Part shown: in pieces, positions 1 to 9,474 of the stretch
How positions within the stretch are numbered: position 1 is the stretch's first letter
Layout: each line of letters starts with the position of its first letter
NCBI GenBank assembly: GCA_002339265.1
Contig: DDKG01000115.1
Span: 1-30,099 of the forward strand
Length of the DNA stretch: 30,099 nucleotides
Source: Massilia sp. UBA2604
GTDB taxonomy: Bacteria > Pseudomonadota > Gammaproteobacteria > Burkholderiales > Burkholderiaceae_D
Direction of reading: 5' to 3'
The notes under the pieces: generated by a model
Databases searched by the model: none
The model's input: only the letters and a program-made list of their open reading frames with translations
Told to the model about the DNA's origin: nothing
Made by a program: the position numbers and the translations under genes

Positions 1-264
1 GCGCGGCAGCAGGCGGCTGATGCCATAGCCGCCGCGCAGGGCAATGATGAGGTGCACGCTTGGATCGGCCACGGCGGCGTGCAATTGTTCCAGGCGTGCG
101 TCATCGGTGCCGCCGAAGCGCTGGTGGGTGCAGCTGTGGTCGTAGTAATTACGCACCAGGAAGCCCTGCCCTTCGAGGCGCGCGATGGCGCGTTCGAGCG
201 CCGATGGCTCGGGAATGCAGCCGGCTGGCGCCACGATGGCGATGCCGGGACGGGAAGTGATCAC
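1..264 (-). CDS. ldcA: LD-carboxypeptidase (muramoyltetrapeptide carboxypeptidase), N-terminal part
   Basis: This is the first 88 codons of a gene that continues past the left edge. The family (peptidase S66) removes the terminal D-Ala from muropeptide tetrapeptides in the cytoplasm during peptidoglycan recycling. The visible part begins with the typical opening strand ending in VAPAG (about residues 9-14) and has the conserved RGGYG segment near residue 80. The catalytic serine (in a G-F/Y-S-D context) and the Glu/His pair would lie outside the window. The start is a GTG at 264 whose bases overlap the TGA stop of the upstream hydrolase gene as GTGA, so translation is probably coupled. Frame and family motif agree well. 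Only the C-terminal part is unverifiable here. Confidence 0.85.
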   Translation of the reverse strand, partial: MITSRPGIAIVAPAGCIPEPSALERAIARLEGQGFLVRNYYDHSCTHQRFGGTDDARLEQLHAAVADPSVHLIIALRGGYGISRLLPR

Positions 265-1190
265 TGTTTGACGAAGAGCCGGGGTGTTGAATCTGGCAAC
301 ATCTTACCCCGCGCATGGGAGTCGATCAAGGCAAGGATGCGCTCGACCAGCTGGGGCGGCAGGTCGTGGCCCATCCCTTCGATGATCTCGAGCCGCGCGC
401 CATCGATGTGGCGTGCCACGTCGCGGCCGCAGGCCACGGGCAGCAGCGGATCGGCGGCGCCGTGGATGACGAGGGTCGGCGCCGAGATCGCCGGCAGCAG
501 CGCGCTGCGGTCGCCGGCGGCAAGCAGCGCCAGCATCTGGCGCGCACTGCCGCTTGGGCAATAGCAGCGTCGCATGGAGCGCGTGACGCGCTTGCGCAGC
601 TGCCGGTCCGGGGTCGGATAGGACGGGCTGCCGAGCAGCCGCAGCAGCCCGACAGTGTGGTCGATGACGCTGTCGAGATCGGTGGGATCGGCGGGATGGC
701 TGGCCAGCGCCTTGCGCACCGCAGCGCCCGGCCCAGGCAGGCCGCGCCGGCCGCTGGTGGACATGATCGAGGTCAGGCTCAGCACCCGCTGCGGGTGGCG
801 CGCCGCCAGTTGCTGGGCGATCATGCCGCCCAGCGCCGACACGCCGACCAGGTGGGCCCGGGCCACGCCCAGCGCCGACAGCACGCCGAGGGCGTCGGCC
901 GCCATGTCGTCGATGCCATAGGGCGAGCGCAGCGGCCAGCCGAGGGCGGCCTTGATGCGCGCCAGCGTGAGGTTCGGCGTGCCGGCCTGTTCGAACCTGG
1001 TCGACAGGCCACAGTCGCGGTGGTCGAAGCGGATCACATAAAAGCCGAGCTCGACAAGACCTTCGACGAAGTCGTCGGGCCAGTTGGTCAGCTGCATGCC
1101 GAGGCCGTGGATCAGGAGCAGCGGCGCGGCTTTGGGGTCGCCCGCGGTGTCGAAGGCGATGCGCAGGCCATTGGCGTGGAGGGTGGGCAT
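261..1190 (-). CDS. Alpha/beta-fold hydrolase
   Basis: A 309-residue protein with the alpha/beta hydrolase plan: an HG oxyanion strand (LLLIHGLG, about 25-32), a DHRDCGLS segment (56-63), a nucleophile elbow with Ser118, an acid candidate Asp247 (HGAADPLLP) and His275 (GMGHDLP). It resembles the RdmC/aclacinomycin methylesterase-like group, but the substrate cannot be told from the sequence. The elbow reads GVSALGG instead of the usual GxSxGG, so one residue is inserted after the serine. The gene lies 175 bp downstream of tadA and overlaps ldcA by four bases (GTGA), so it probably shares the leftward transcript. The Shine-Dalgarno sequence before the ATG is weak. Fold assignment is firm, specificity unknown. 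Confidence 0.85.
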   Translation of the reverse strand: MPTLHANGLRIAFDTAGDPKAAPLLLIHGLGMQLTNWPDDFVEGLVELGFYVIRFDHRDCGLSTRFEQAGTPNLTLARIKAALGWPLRSPYGIDDMAADALGVLSALGVARAHLVGVSALGGMIAQQLAARHPQRVLSLTSIMSTSGRRGLPGPGAAVRKALASHPADPTDLDSVIDHTVGLLRLLGSPSYPTPDRQLRKRVTRSMRRCYCPSGSARQMLALLAAGDRSALLPAISAPTLVIHGAADPLLPVACGRDVARHIDGARLEIIEGMGHDLPPQLVERILALIDSHARGKMLPDSTPRLFVKQ

Positions 1191-1216
1191 GACGGCAGGT
1201 CAGGAGCGCGTAATGT

Positions 1217-1233
1217 GGCGCCAGCCTGGCGCC
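1217..1233. other. Stem-loop in the tadA-hydrolase gap
   Basis: A perfect 7-bp GC-rich stem with a 3-base loop lies between tadA and the hydrolase gene. A second 6-bp stem lies at 1266-1280. Neither is followed by a T-run on the minus strand, so these are not convincing intrinsic terminators. They could attenuate read-through or be chance GC-rich palindromes. Confidence 0.3.
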
Positions 1234-1365
1234 GATGCTGTTCGTGGTTCACATCCCTAGGGTCGGACGGCCGTGCCGTCATGGCGACTTGAAAACAGCA
1301 TAACAGCTAATTGGCGCGGATGGCGCTCCGCCTGATGGAATGCGCCTGGGCAGCGCCCTTCCCGC

Positions 1366-2333
<968 letters not shown>

Positions 2334-2348
2334 GCTGCGTGTGGATCT

Positions 2349-2984
2349 TTAAGGAATCTGAAGAAGTTTATGGGTCTGGAGGCTGAGCTTCCATTTCGGG
2401 TTGGCGCGGCAGGTCTCGATCGCCAGCTGGAGGTTGCGGGCGGCCAGCGGGCCGTCCATCGCCTGCACATAGAAATGCTCGAAATCGAGCCCTTCATAGG
2501 CGGCCAGGTCTTGTCCGACCTGCGGGATGACGACCTTGATCTCGCTGCCTTTATGCACCGCCAGGGTCGAGCCCATCTTGGGGCTGACGCAGATCCAGTC
2601 CACGCCTTCCGGCACCGGCAGGGTGCCGTTGGTCTCGATGGCGATGGTGAAGCCGCGCGCATGCATGGCGTCGATCAGGGGACGGTCGAGTTGCAGCAGC
2701 GGTTCGCCGCCGGTGAACACCACGTATTTGCTGGCCGGGTAGCTCGCCGGCCACAGGCTGTCGATCTCGGCCGCCAGCAGGTCCGCCTCCTTGAACTTGC
2801 CGCCGCGCTCGCCATCGGTGCCGACGAAATCGGTGTCGCAGAACTGGCACACGGAAGTCAAGCGGTCGGCTTCACGCCCGGTCCACAGGTTGCAGCCGGA
2901 AAACCGGCAGAACACGGCCGGACGCCCTGCGTGGGCACCCTCGCCCTGCAAGGTATAGAAGATCTCTTTGATGCTGTAAGTCAC
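2349..2984 (-). CDS. queE: 7-carboxy-7-deazaguanine synthase QueE (radical SAM)
   Basis: A 211-residue radical SAM enzyme that ring-contracts 6-carboxytetrahydropterin to 7-carboxy-7-deazaguanine. The N-terminal TLQGEG signature (about 11-16) is followed by the cluster cysteines Cys31, Cys46 and Cys49, giving CX14CX2C rather than the textbook CX3CX2C. This spacing is known from Burkholderia-type QueE, where an insertion modifies the cluster loop. A GGEPLLQ SAM-binding motif and an IETNGT strand follow. The start is GTG at 2984 with a GAGAGG Shine-Dalgarno upstream; an earlier Met in frame is not seen. It is the first gene of the leftward cluster. QueC and the preQ0 reductase QueF are not in this window. 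Confidence 0.94.
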   Translation of the reverse strand: MTYSIKEIFYTLQGEGAHAGRPAVFCRFSGCNLWTGREADRLTSVCQFCDTDFVGTDGERGGKFKEADLLAAEIDSLWPASYPASKYVVFTGGEPLLQLDRPLIDAMHARGFTIAIETNGTLPVPEGVDWICVSPKMGSTLAVHKGSEIKVVIPQVGQDLAAYEGLDFEHFYVQAMDGPLAARNLQLAIETCRANPKWKLSLQTHKLLQIP

Positions 2985-3007
2985 GGTAAGCCTCTCGTCA
3001 ACCTTCC

Positions 3008-3013
3008 ATTATA
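3008..3013 (-). promoter_or_regulatory. Candidate -10 box for the queE-queD-tadA transcript
   Basis: On the minus strand this hexamer reads TATAAT, a perfect sigma-70 -10, about 23 bases upstream of the queE GTG, which would give a very short 5' leader. No good -35 is found 16-18 bp further upstream in the GC-rich flank, so the assignment rests on the -10 and its position alone. Confidence 0.45.
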
Positions 3014-3156
3014 GCGCGCCGGGCGACGCGGCGCTGCGGTTGCTGCCGTTCCACAAAACGTGTCGCATAGCAGGCAATTGAGAAGAAACAATATTCCTAC
3101 AGCGGCTGGGCGGTATGTTCTTACGGAATGTTCCGAATCCGGTAAGAGGGCTACCC

Positions 3157-4143
3157 ATGACAAAGTCTTCGGTTTTCCTAGTTCTCCTATCCTGCCTCGC
3201 CCACCGCGCCGAGGCTGGCGAAGCGCATGCACTGGTGCCGCTGCCGTGGCGCAGTGCGGCGCCGGAAATGCTGGCCTGCGTCATGGTCACCCTGGCCGCC
3301 CTGGTGCTGGCCTATATCGGCCTGCGCCGCGGCGTCACCGCCGACGAAGGGGCACGCGCGCTGCAGCACCAGCTTGCCGCCGAGCGCGAGGCGAGATGCC
3401 AGTCCGAACAGTCGCTGGCCGACAACCACGACGTGCTGTGCCGCCTGGTGCGCCAGCACGAAAGGGTGCGTGAAGGCGAGCGAACCCGGATCGGCTGCGA
3501 GCTGCAGGCCGAGTTGGGCCGCCGCCTGTTGGGCTTGCGCAATGAGATGTTGGGCCTGCAAGAGTACGCCCAGGCGCCCCCCGCCCTGGACGTTCGCCTT
3601 GAACGGGCGCTGGCCGGCATCGACGGCGCCATCCAGGCGATGCGCGCCGTTGCCGGTGGACTGCGCGGCGCCAATCCGGGCGATGGTTTGCGCCAGGCGC
3701 TGGAACGCTGCCTGGCCGAGCACGCCCACCGCCACGGCCTGCGCTACCGTTTCGAGGCCGGCGTCGACCCGAGCTCGCGCGCCAGCCAGGACCGAGCGGC
3801 GCGCCTGGCCGTGTTCCGCGTGCTGCAGGACGTGCTGACCGGGGCCACGCGCAGGGTCGGTAACGTCGGTGATCCGCAGGACCGCGAGCTGCACGTGCGG
3901 CTGCTCGAAGGCGCCAGCACGCTCGGCCTCGAGATCGACGGCTGCGCCGGCTCGGTAGATGACCTCACCGCCCTGCCCGCCGAGCTGGTCGAGCACATCC
4001 GGACCATGGGCGGCGTGCTGCGGATGGTCGCCGCTGGCGAGCGGCGCGTGCGCTGGTCGCTCTCGGTACCGGTGCGCGCCGCCTGCGACGCGCTGCCGAA
4101 TCCTGCGCCCGACCTGCCCGCCGTCGTCCCGAAGGTAGCCTGA
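3157..4143 (+). CDS. Membrane-anchored degenerate histidine-kinase-like protein
   Basis: A 328-residue protein starting at ATG 3157 (AGAGGG upstream). It has a signal-peptide-like N terminus (cleavage likely after AEA, residue 20), a transmembrane helix at about 36-56 and a coiled coil at about 64-110. A HisKA_3-like dimerisation segment follows: ERTRIGCELQAELGRRLLGL (108-127) aligns with the ER-R-ARELHDELGQ pattern of NarX/LiaS-type kinases. The phospho-accepting His is Gln117. The C-terminal region (about 215-306) keeps the order of an HATPase_c domain, but the N-box Asn is Gly229 (LTGAT) and the G1 box is reduced to DGCAG. It is therefore probably a pseudokinase or scaffold. A diguanylate cyclase gene follows 143 bp downstream on the same strand. 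The family match is by pattern only. Confidence 0.7.
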   Translation: MTKSSVFLVLLSCLAHRAEAGEAHALVPLPWRSAAPEMLACVMVTLAALVLAYIGLRRGVTADEGARALQHQLAAEREARCQSEQSLADNHDVLCRLVRQHERVREGERTRIGCELQAELGRRLLGLRNEMLGLQEYAQAPPALDVRLERALAGIDGAIQAMRAVAGGLRGANPGDGLRQALERCLAEHAHRHGLRYRFEAGVDPSSRASQDRAARLAVFRVLQDVLTGATRRVGNVGDPQDRELHVRLLEGASTLGLEIDGCAGSVDDLTALPAELVEHIRTMGGVLRMVAAGERRVRWSLSVPVRAACDALPNPAPDLPAVVPKVA

Positions 4144-4286
4144 ACCGCCGGGCGTTGCAAAATGCCACCTCGCCATTGTCCTTGCTCAAAATCAATGGCT
4201 TGAATCTGCACAGGTTGCAGAATCGGTCCCTAGCGGCAACTTACCGGTTTTCGCTGACCGATATCCACAACCACAGAGGAAGGCTC

Positions 4287-5261
4287 ATGAGCGCATCCAG
4301 CATCGGCACAGGCCCGACAGCCCTGGTCCAGGACGTGGCATTCGTGGGGCAGTTGATGGAAAGCCTGTCGGTGCCGGTGTTCGTGCTGGACACCGATGCC
4401 CGCGTCATGGTCTGGAACCGCGCCTGCGAGCAGCTGACGGGCGTGCCCGCGCAGGAAGTGCTCGGCACCGGCGACCACTGGCGCAGCTTCTATGAAATCC
4501 AGCGCCCCACCCTGGCCGACATGGTGCTCAAGGGCCGCCGCGACGAGGTTCGGCCGCCGGCGGGACCGGAAGCCCACTCACCGATTCCATTGTCGATCGA
4601 GAGCTGGTGCGACATGCCGCGCGCCGGCCGGCGGCGCTACCTGGCGGCCGACGCCAGCCCGATCTTCGATGCCGGCGGCCAGCTGTCGGCGGTGGTCGAG
4701 ACCCTGCGCGATCTCACCGACGCCAAGATGGCGCAGATCGCGCTCGAGCAGCTGGCCACGCGCGACGGCTTGACGGGCCTGGCCAACCGGCGCTGCTTCG
4801 ACGACACCCTGCATGCGGAATGGGCGCGCGCGCTGCGCCAGATGCAGCCCTTGTCGCTGCTGATGGTGGACGTCGACAATTTTAAAGCCTATAACGATGC
4901 CCACGGCCACCTGGGCGGCGACGAATGCCTGAAGCGGGTGGCGCGCGCGGTGGCCAGCGAGATGCGCGCCAACGACCTGGTGGCGCGCTACGGCGGCGAG
5001 GAATTCGCCGTGATCCTGCCCAACCAGTCGCTGAAAGGCGCCGCCATCGTGGCCGAGCGGATCCGCTGCCGGGTCGAGCAGCTGCAACTGCCCTGCCGCT
5101 TCGCCGACGGCCACGTGACGGTGTCGATCGGCGCCGCCACCGCCATCGCCGGACCCGACAACCACGCCAGCCAGCTGGTCGCGATCGCCGACGCCGCCCT
5201 GTACCGCGCCAAGCACCTGGGCCGCAACCGCATCAGCCTGCCGATGACGGAAGCCGCGTAA
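4287..5261 (+). CDS. PAS-GGDEF diguanylate cyclase
   Basis: A 324-residue protein with a PAS domain at about 20-145 and a GGDEF domain at about 158-318. The active site is GGEEF (236-240), preceded five residues earlier by RAND (227-230), a canonical RxxD inhibitory site, so the enzyme should make c-di-GMP and be subject to product inhibition. The metal-binding DVDNFKAYND segment and GHLGGDECL helix are intact. No membrane segment or signal peptide is present, so it is cytoplasmic and would sense through PAS. The start ATG 4287 has a strong AGAGGAAGG Shine-Dalgarno; a longer upstream reading frame from 4155 lacks one. The preceding degenerate kinase gene may be its partner. Confidence 0.92.
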   Translation: MSASSIGTGPTALVQDVAFVGQLMESLSVPVFVLDTDARVMVWNRACEQLTGVPAQEVLGTGDHWRSFYEIQRPTLADMVLKGRRDEVRPPAGPEAHSPIPLSIESWCDMPRAGRRRYLAADASPIFDAGGQLSAVVETLRDLTDAKMAQIALEQLATRDGLTGLANRRCFDDTLHAEWARALRQMQPLSLLMVDVDNFKAYNDAHGHLGGDECLKRVARAVASEMRANDLVARYGGEEFAVILPNQSLKGAAIVAERIRCRVEQLQLPCRFADGHVTVSIGAATAIAGPDNHASQLVAIADAALYRAKHLGRNRISLPMTEAA

Positions 5262-5295
5262 ACACCGGTAGTCCTACGGCTGTTCATTCCTTGGC

Positions 5296-5308
5296 GGATA
5301 GACTATCC
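5296..5308. promoter_or_regulatory. 13-bp inverted repeat upstream of the M16 protease gene
   Basis: GGATAG-A-CTATCC is a perfect inverted repeat ending 31 bases before the GTG start of the M16 protease gene. Its position is right for an operator or for a structure near the 5' end of the mRNA. I could not place a convincing sigma-70 promoter beside it. Confidence 0.35.
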
Positions 5309-5339
5309 TTCGCGATTGTCTATTTCCCAAGGAGACATC

Positions 5340-8207
5340 GTGTTTCAATCGACCCTGTCGCGCACCACGCTCGCGACATTGATTTCGGGCGTGCTGCTGG
5401 CCGGCGCCGCCCAAGCCGCCCCGGCAGCGCCCGCCGCCAAGGCAGCCACCGGCGGCGACGTGCTGCCGTTCAAGGCCACCGAAAAGCTGCTTCCCAACGG
5501 CCTGAAGGTCATCGTGGTGCCGACCGGCTTCCCGAACCTGGTCTCGGTGCACATCCCGGTGCAGACCGGTTCGCGCAATGAGGTCGAGCCGGGCAAGTCG
5601 GGCTTTGCCCACTTCTTCGAGCACATGATGTTCCGCGGGACGCCGACCTACCCGCCCGAGAAATACCAGGAAGTGATCACGAAGGCCGGCGCGCGCCAGA
5701 ATGCCTACACCAGCGACGACCTGACCAATTACTACACCACCTTCGCCAAGCAGGACCTGGAGACGGTGCTGAAGGTCGAGGCCGACCGCTTCCAGCACCT
5801 GTCGTATCCGGTCGAGGCGTTCAAGACCGAATCGCGCGCCGTGCTGGGCGAATACAACAAGAACAGCGCCAACCCGATGTCGAAGCTGTTCGAGGTGCAG
5901 CGCGACGCCGCCTACACCACCCACACCTACAAGCACACCACGATGGGCTTCCTCAAGGACATCGAGGACATGCCCAACCAGTACGACTACTCGAAGGTCT
6001 TCTTCGACCGCTGGTATCGCCCTGAAAAGACCACCATCATCATCGCCGGCGACGTCGAGCCGGCGAAGGCGATCGCGATGGTCGAGAAATACTGGGCCGG
6101 TTGGAAGCGCGGTACCTTCAAATCGAACGTGCCGGTGGAACCCGCGCCGCGCGGCGCCCAGTATCGCCACGTGGCCTGGCAGACGCCGACCCTGCCGCTG
6201 GTGACGGTCGCCTACCGCGCCCCGAGCTTCGTCGCCCAGCAGAAGGAGCAGGCGGCGCTGTCGATGGCGTTGTCGCTGTCGTTTGGCCGCACCTCGCCGC
6301 TGTACAAGCGCCTGGTGCAGGACGAGCAAAAGGTCGACCAGCTGTTCGACTTCACCCCGAACCGCGTCGATCCGACCCTGGCCACCATCGGCGCGCGCGT
6401 GAAAAACCCGGCGGACGCGCTGATGGTGCGCGACGCCATCCTGCAGACGGTCGCCAAGCTGCGTGACGAGCCGGTGAGCGCCCAGGAGCTGGAAGCCGCC
6501 AAGTCGGCCCAGAAGTATGGCCTGATCCGCTCGCTCGACAACACCGAGGCGATTGCCTCGACCCTGGCTTCCTACGTCCACTTCGAACGCTCGTACGGCA
6601 CGCTCAATCAGTACTACCGCGCGATCGACAGCCTGACCCCGGCCGACCTGCAGGCCGCCGCGCGCAAATACCTGGTCGACGACAGCATGGTGGTCACCAC
6701 GCTGTCGCACGACGCGCTGCCGAAGGGCATCGAGACTTTGCCGAAGCTGGCGTCATTTGCTCCTCAGTCCTCCGATGCCAAGTTCGACGTGCTGGTGCAG
6801 AAGTCGGCGCTGCCGCAGATCCGCTTCAAGCTGCTGTTCGCGGCTGGATCAAGCCACGACCCGAAGGGCAAGGAAGGCCTGGCCGCCCTGACCGCCGCGA
6901 TGGTGGCTTCGAGCGGCTCGCGCGAGCGCAAGATCGACGAAGTGACCAAGTCGCTGTTCCCGATGGCCGGCAGCCTTACCGAGCAGACCGACAAGGAAAT
7001 GACGACCTTCACCGGCACCATCCACAAGGACAACTGGGACCAGTTCCTCGGCATCGCCATGCCGCTGCTGGTGGATCCGGGCTTCCGCGAGGAGGACTTC
7101 CGCCGCCTGAAGGACGCCCAGCGTAACGCCCTGGTGCTGGACCTGAAGGACAATAACGAAGAGGAATTCGGCAAAGAGCGGCTGCAGGCGAATGTGTTCG
7201 CCGGCACCGGCTACGGCCATCCGGTGCTGGGCACCGTCGCCGGCATCGACGCCATCACCCTGGATGACGTGAAGGCGTTCTACGCCAGGGCCTACACCCG
7301 CGGCGCCGTGAAGGTCGGCATCTCGGGCGACGTGTCGGATGCGATGACGGCTTCGCTCAAGGCGCAGCTGGCGCGCCTGCCGGAAGGCGCGGGCCTGCCT
7401 GCGACTAGCGTGCCGAAGGGCCGCATGCCGAACGGCCTGGAAGTGGAAATCGTCGAGAAGAACACCCGCGCCACCGCGATCTCGTTCGGCCTGCCGCTCG
7501 AAGTCACGCGCAAGCACCCGGACTTCGCCGCCCTGTGGCTGGCCAAGACCTGGTTCGGCGAACACCGTTCCTCGAGCGCTCACCTGTACCAGCGCATCCG
7601 CGAAGAGCGCGGCATGAACTATGGCGACTACGCCTATATCGAAGCCTTCCCGCGCGGGATGTTCCAGTTCTTCCCGAACCCCAACCTGGGCCGCAAGGCG
7701 CAACTGTTCGAAGTCTGGATCCGTCCGGTGGCGCCGCAGAACGGCCACTTCGCGCTGCGCGTCGCGCTACACGAGCTGGGCAAGATGGTCGACGGCGGCA
7801 TCAGCCAGGCCGACTTCGAGACCACCCGCGACTACCTGATGAAGAACGTGTTCGTGATGACCGCGACCCAGGACCAGCAGCTGGGCTACTCGCTCGATTC
7901 GCAGTGGTATGGCACCCCGGAGTTCACCACCATGATGCGCGACGCCCTGTCGAAGCTGAGCGCGGCCGACGTGAATGCGGCGATGAAGAAGCACCTGTCG
8001 GCCAAGAACTTGTCGGTGGTGATCATCACCAAGGACGCGGCCGGCCTGAAACAGGCGCTGGTGAGCGACGCCTTCTCGCCGATCAAGTACGACGCCAACA
8101 AGCCGCAGTCCTTGCTGGACGAGGACAAGCAGATTGGTTCGATGAAGCTGAACATCAAGCCGGAGGCGGTGACGATCACGCCGGCGGCGCAGGTGTTCGC
8201 TAAATAA
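5340..8207 (+). CDS. Periplasmic M16 family zinc metallopeptidase (two-module)
   Basis: A 955-residue pitrilysin/insulinase-family protease. A signal peptide is clear (hydrophobic 10-23, cleavage near AQA-APA, residue 26) followed by an Ala-rich linker. The inverted zinc motif is HFFEH (His91, Glu94, His95), with the distal ligand Glu171 in the ESRAVLGEYNKN segment. The second half (from about 480) repeats the M16 fold without the HxxEH motif, as is usual for the structural module of these proteins. The start is taken as GTG 5340 because AAGGAGA lies 5-11 bases upstream; a TTG at 5316 in the same frame would put that site inside the gene. It probably degrades peptides or misfolded proteins in the periplasm. 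Specific substrate unknown. Confidence 0.92.
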   Translation: MFQSTLSRTTLATLISGVLLAGAAQAAPAAPAAKAATGGDVLPFKATEKLLPNGLKVIVVPTGFPNLVSVHIPVQTGSRNEVEPGKSGFAHFFEHMMFRGTPTYPPEKYQEVITKAGARQNAYTSDDLTNYYTTFAKQDLETVLKVEADRFQHLSYPVEAFKTESRAVLGEYNKNSANPMSKLFEVQRDAAYTTHTYKHTTMGFLKDIEDMPNQYDYSKVFFDRWYRPEKTTIIIAGDVEPAKAIAMVEKYWAGWKRGTFKSNVPVEPAPRGAQYRHVAWQTPTLPLVTVAYRAPSFVAQQKEQAALSMALSLSFGRTSPLYKRLVQDEQKVDQLFDFTPNRVDPTLATIGARVKNPADALMVRDAILQTVAKLRDEPVSAQELEAAKSAQKYGLIRSLDNTEAIASTLASYVHFERSYGTLNQYYRAIDSLTPADLQAAARKYLVDDSMVVTTLSHDALPKGIETLPKLASFAPQSSDAKFDVLVQKSALPQIRFKLLFAAGSSHDPKGKEGLAALTAAMVASSGSRERKIDEVTKSLFPMAGSLTEQTDKEMTTFTGTIHKDNWDQFLGIAMPLLVDPGFREEDFRRLKDAQRNALVLDLKDNNEEEFGKERLQANVFAGTGYGHPVLGTVAGIDAITLDDVKAFYARAYTRGAVKVGISGDVSDAMTASLKAQLARLPEGAGLPATSVPKGRMPNGLEVEIVEKNTRATAISFGLPLEVTRKHPDFAALWLAKTWFGEHRSSSAHLYQRIREERGMNYGDYAYIEAFPRGMFQFFPNPNLGRKAQLFEVWIRPVAPQNGHFALRVALHELGKMVDGGISQADFETTRDYLMKNVFVMTATQDQQLGYSLDSQWYGTPEFTTMMRDALSKLSAADVNAAMKKHLSAKNLSVVIITKDAAGLKQALVSDAFSPIKYDANKPQSLLDEDKQIGSMKLNIKPEAVTITPAAQVFAK

Positions 8208-8236
8208 CGCTGGCAGCGCAGGTGTTTGGCAAATAA
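8187..8236 (+). repeat. Short direct duplication across the M16 gene stop codon
   Basis: A 21-bp stretch ending in the TAA stop (8187-8207) is repeated at 8216-8236 with 18 matching bases, including a second in-phase-looking TAA. It looks like an old short duplication of the gene's 3' end, or a slipped-strand product. Confidence 0.6.
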
Positions 8237-8250
8237 GCTAGCTTGAAACA

Positions 8251-8354
8251 GTCGTCCCCGCGAAGGCGGGGACCCAAGTTTGTCAGCGCCGCGGCAGACC
8301 GGATAGCACCGGTATCGCATGCTTAACTTGGGTCCCCGCCTGCGCGGGGACGAC
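8251..8354. repeat. Palindromic intergenic element, copy A
   Basis: A 104-bp element with 30-bp imperfect inverted arms (8251-8280 and 8325-8354). Each arm contains its own small hairpin, CCCCGC-GAAG-GCGGGG on the left and CCCCGC-CTGC-GCGGGG on the right. A second copy with nearly identical arms but a different centre lies at 15942-16033. Both copies lie between convergent genes, here the M16 protease and the four-repeat stress protein, so it may act as a two-way terminator or mRNA end protector. It belongs with the REP/small palindromic repeats that are commonly mis-translated as short proteins reading VPAKAGTQ and WVPACAGTT. Confidence 0.88.
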
Positions 8355-8410
8355 GTGCGAAGTAAAACTCTAGCGCTATACCGTAACTCTAGAAGTTCGC
8401 GTTAAAAGAC

Positions 8411-9474
8411 TCAACGCATCATACGATCCCAGCCGTGACGCACGGCCGATTTCATCTTCTCCCACGTCGACTGCTCGCCCGGATAACGGGTATCCCAATC
8501 GGTGCGCAGGTCGGTCTCGACGTCGTTCCACGGACGGCCGCGGTACTTGTCGTTAAGCGCCATTTCCGAACCGTAGCTGTAGGCCGGACGGTATTCGTCA
8601 TACGCCCCGCCGCCGGCGCCGTACACCGAGTTCCAGTGGTTGCGGTAATAGACGTCATCGTCGTCGTCAGTCATGCGGTCCCAGCCGCGACGCACCGCCG
8701 ATTTCATTTTTTCCCAGGTCGACGGGCCGCCATCCTTGGCCGGATAGCGCGTATCCCAGTCGCTGCGCAGGTCGGTCTCCACCGAATCCCAGCTGCGGCC
8801 GCGGTACTGGTCGTTGCGGGCCATTTCCGAACCGTAGGTATAGGCTGGACGGTATTCGTCATACGAACCGCCAGCCGCGCCGTAGGTCGAGTTCCAGTGG
8901 TTGCGGTAGTAGACGTCGTCGTCATTGTCGTCGGTCATGCGGTCCCAGCCGTGACGGACGGCGTTCTTGACCCGTTCCCAGGCCGACGGCTCGCTGGTGT
9001 CGCTGCCGGTGGTGCTGAAGTCGCGGGTGCCGTCGATGCGGTTGTCCCAGCCGGTGCGCAGCGAGCCTTCGACGTCGTCCCATGGCTGGTTGCGATACAG
9101 TTCGCTGCGGCGCATCTCGCTGCCATAGGCATAGGCGGGCTTCAGCTCTTCGAATTTGGTGCCGCTCGAGGCATAAGTGCTGTCGTAGTGGCTGCGGTAC
9201 AGGTCGTCGTCATCGTCGCGGGTCATGCGTTCCCAGCCATGGCGCACCGCGGCCTTCATCTTTTCCCAGGTCGATGGCTCGCCGCCGGTGGCGTAGCGGC
9301 TGTCCCAGTCGCTGCGCAGGTCGGTCTCGATGTCGTCCCAGGCGCGGTTGGTATAGCGGCCGCTGCGGGCGGCTTCGCTGCCGTAGCTGTAGGCCGGCAG
9401 GTAGTCGTCGTAGGACGCGCCGGTGGCGCCGTAGGTGGTGTTGAAGTGGTTGCGGTAATAGGTGTCGTCGTCGT
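8411..9474 (-). repeat. Four tandem coding repeats of about 260-290 bp
   Basis: The 3' half of the stress-protein gene consists of four related units, with boundaries at the Asp-rich codons near 9210, 8922 and 8662. Units 3 and 4 (8411-8920) are the most alike. Unit 2 is the most diverged and carries an extra Ser/Thr-rich stretch before its WER segment, suggesting recent duplication at the 3' end. Confidence 0.8.

Noticed and set aside
315..1292. Long open frame on the plus strand opposite the hydrolase gene
   Set aside because: It is the GC-rich shadow of the hydrolase gene on the other strand: composition is Arg/Ala/Gln-heavy, with no domain and no ribosome-binding site.
3124..3135. CGGAA-TG-TTCCG inverted repeat upstream of the degenerate kinase; the 9-mer GGAATGTTC recurs near 12002
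   Set aside because: The match between the two places is only nine bases and no common regulator or promoter layout could be supported.
5274..6710. 478-codon minus-strand open frame opposite the M16 gene
   Set aside because: Antisense shadow, with no start signal or domain.
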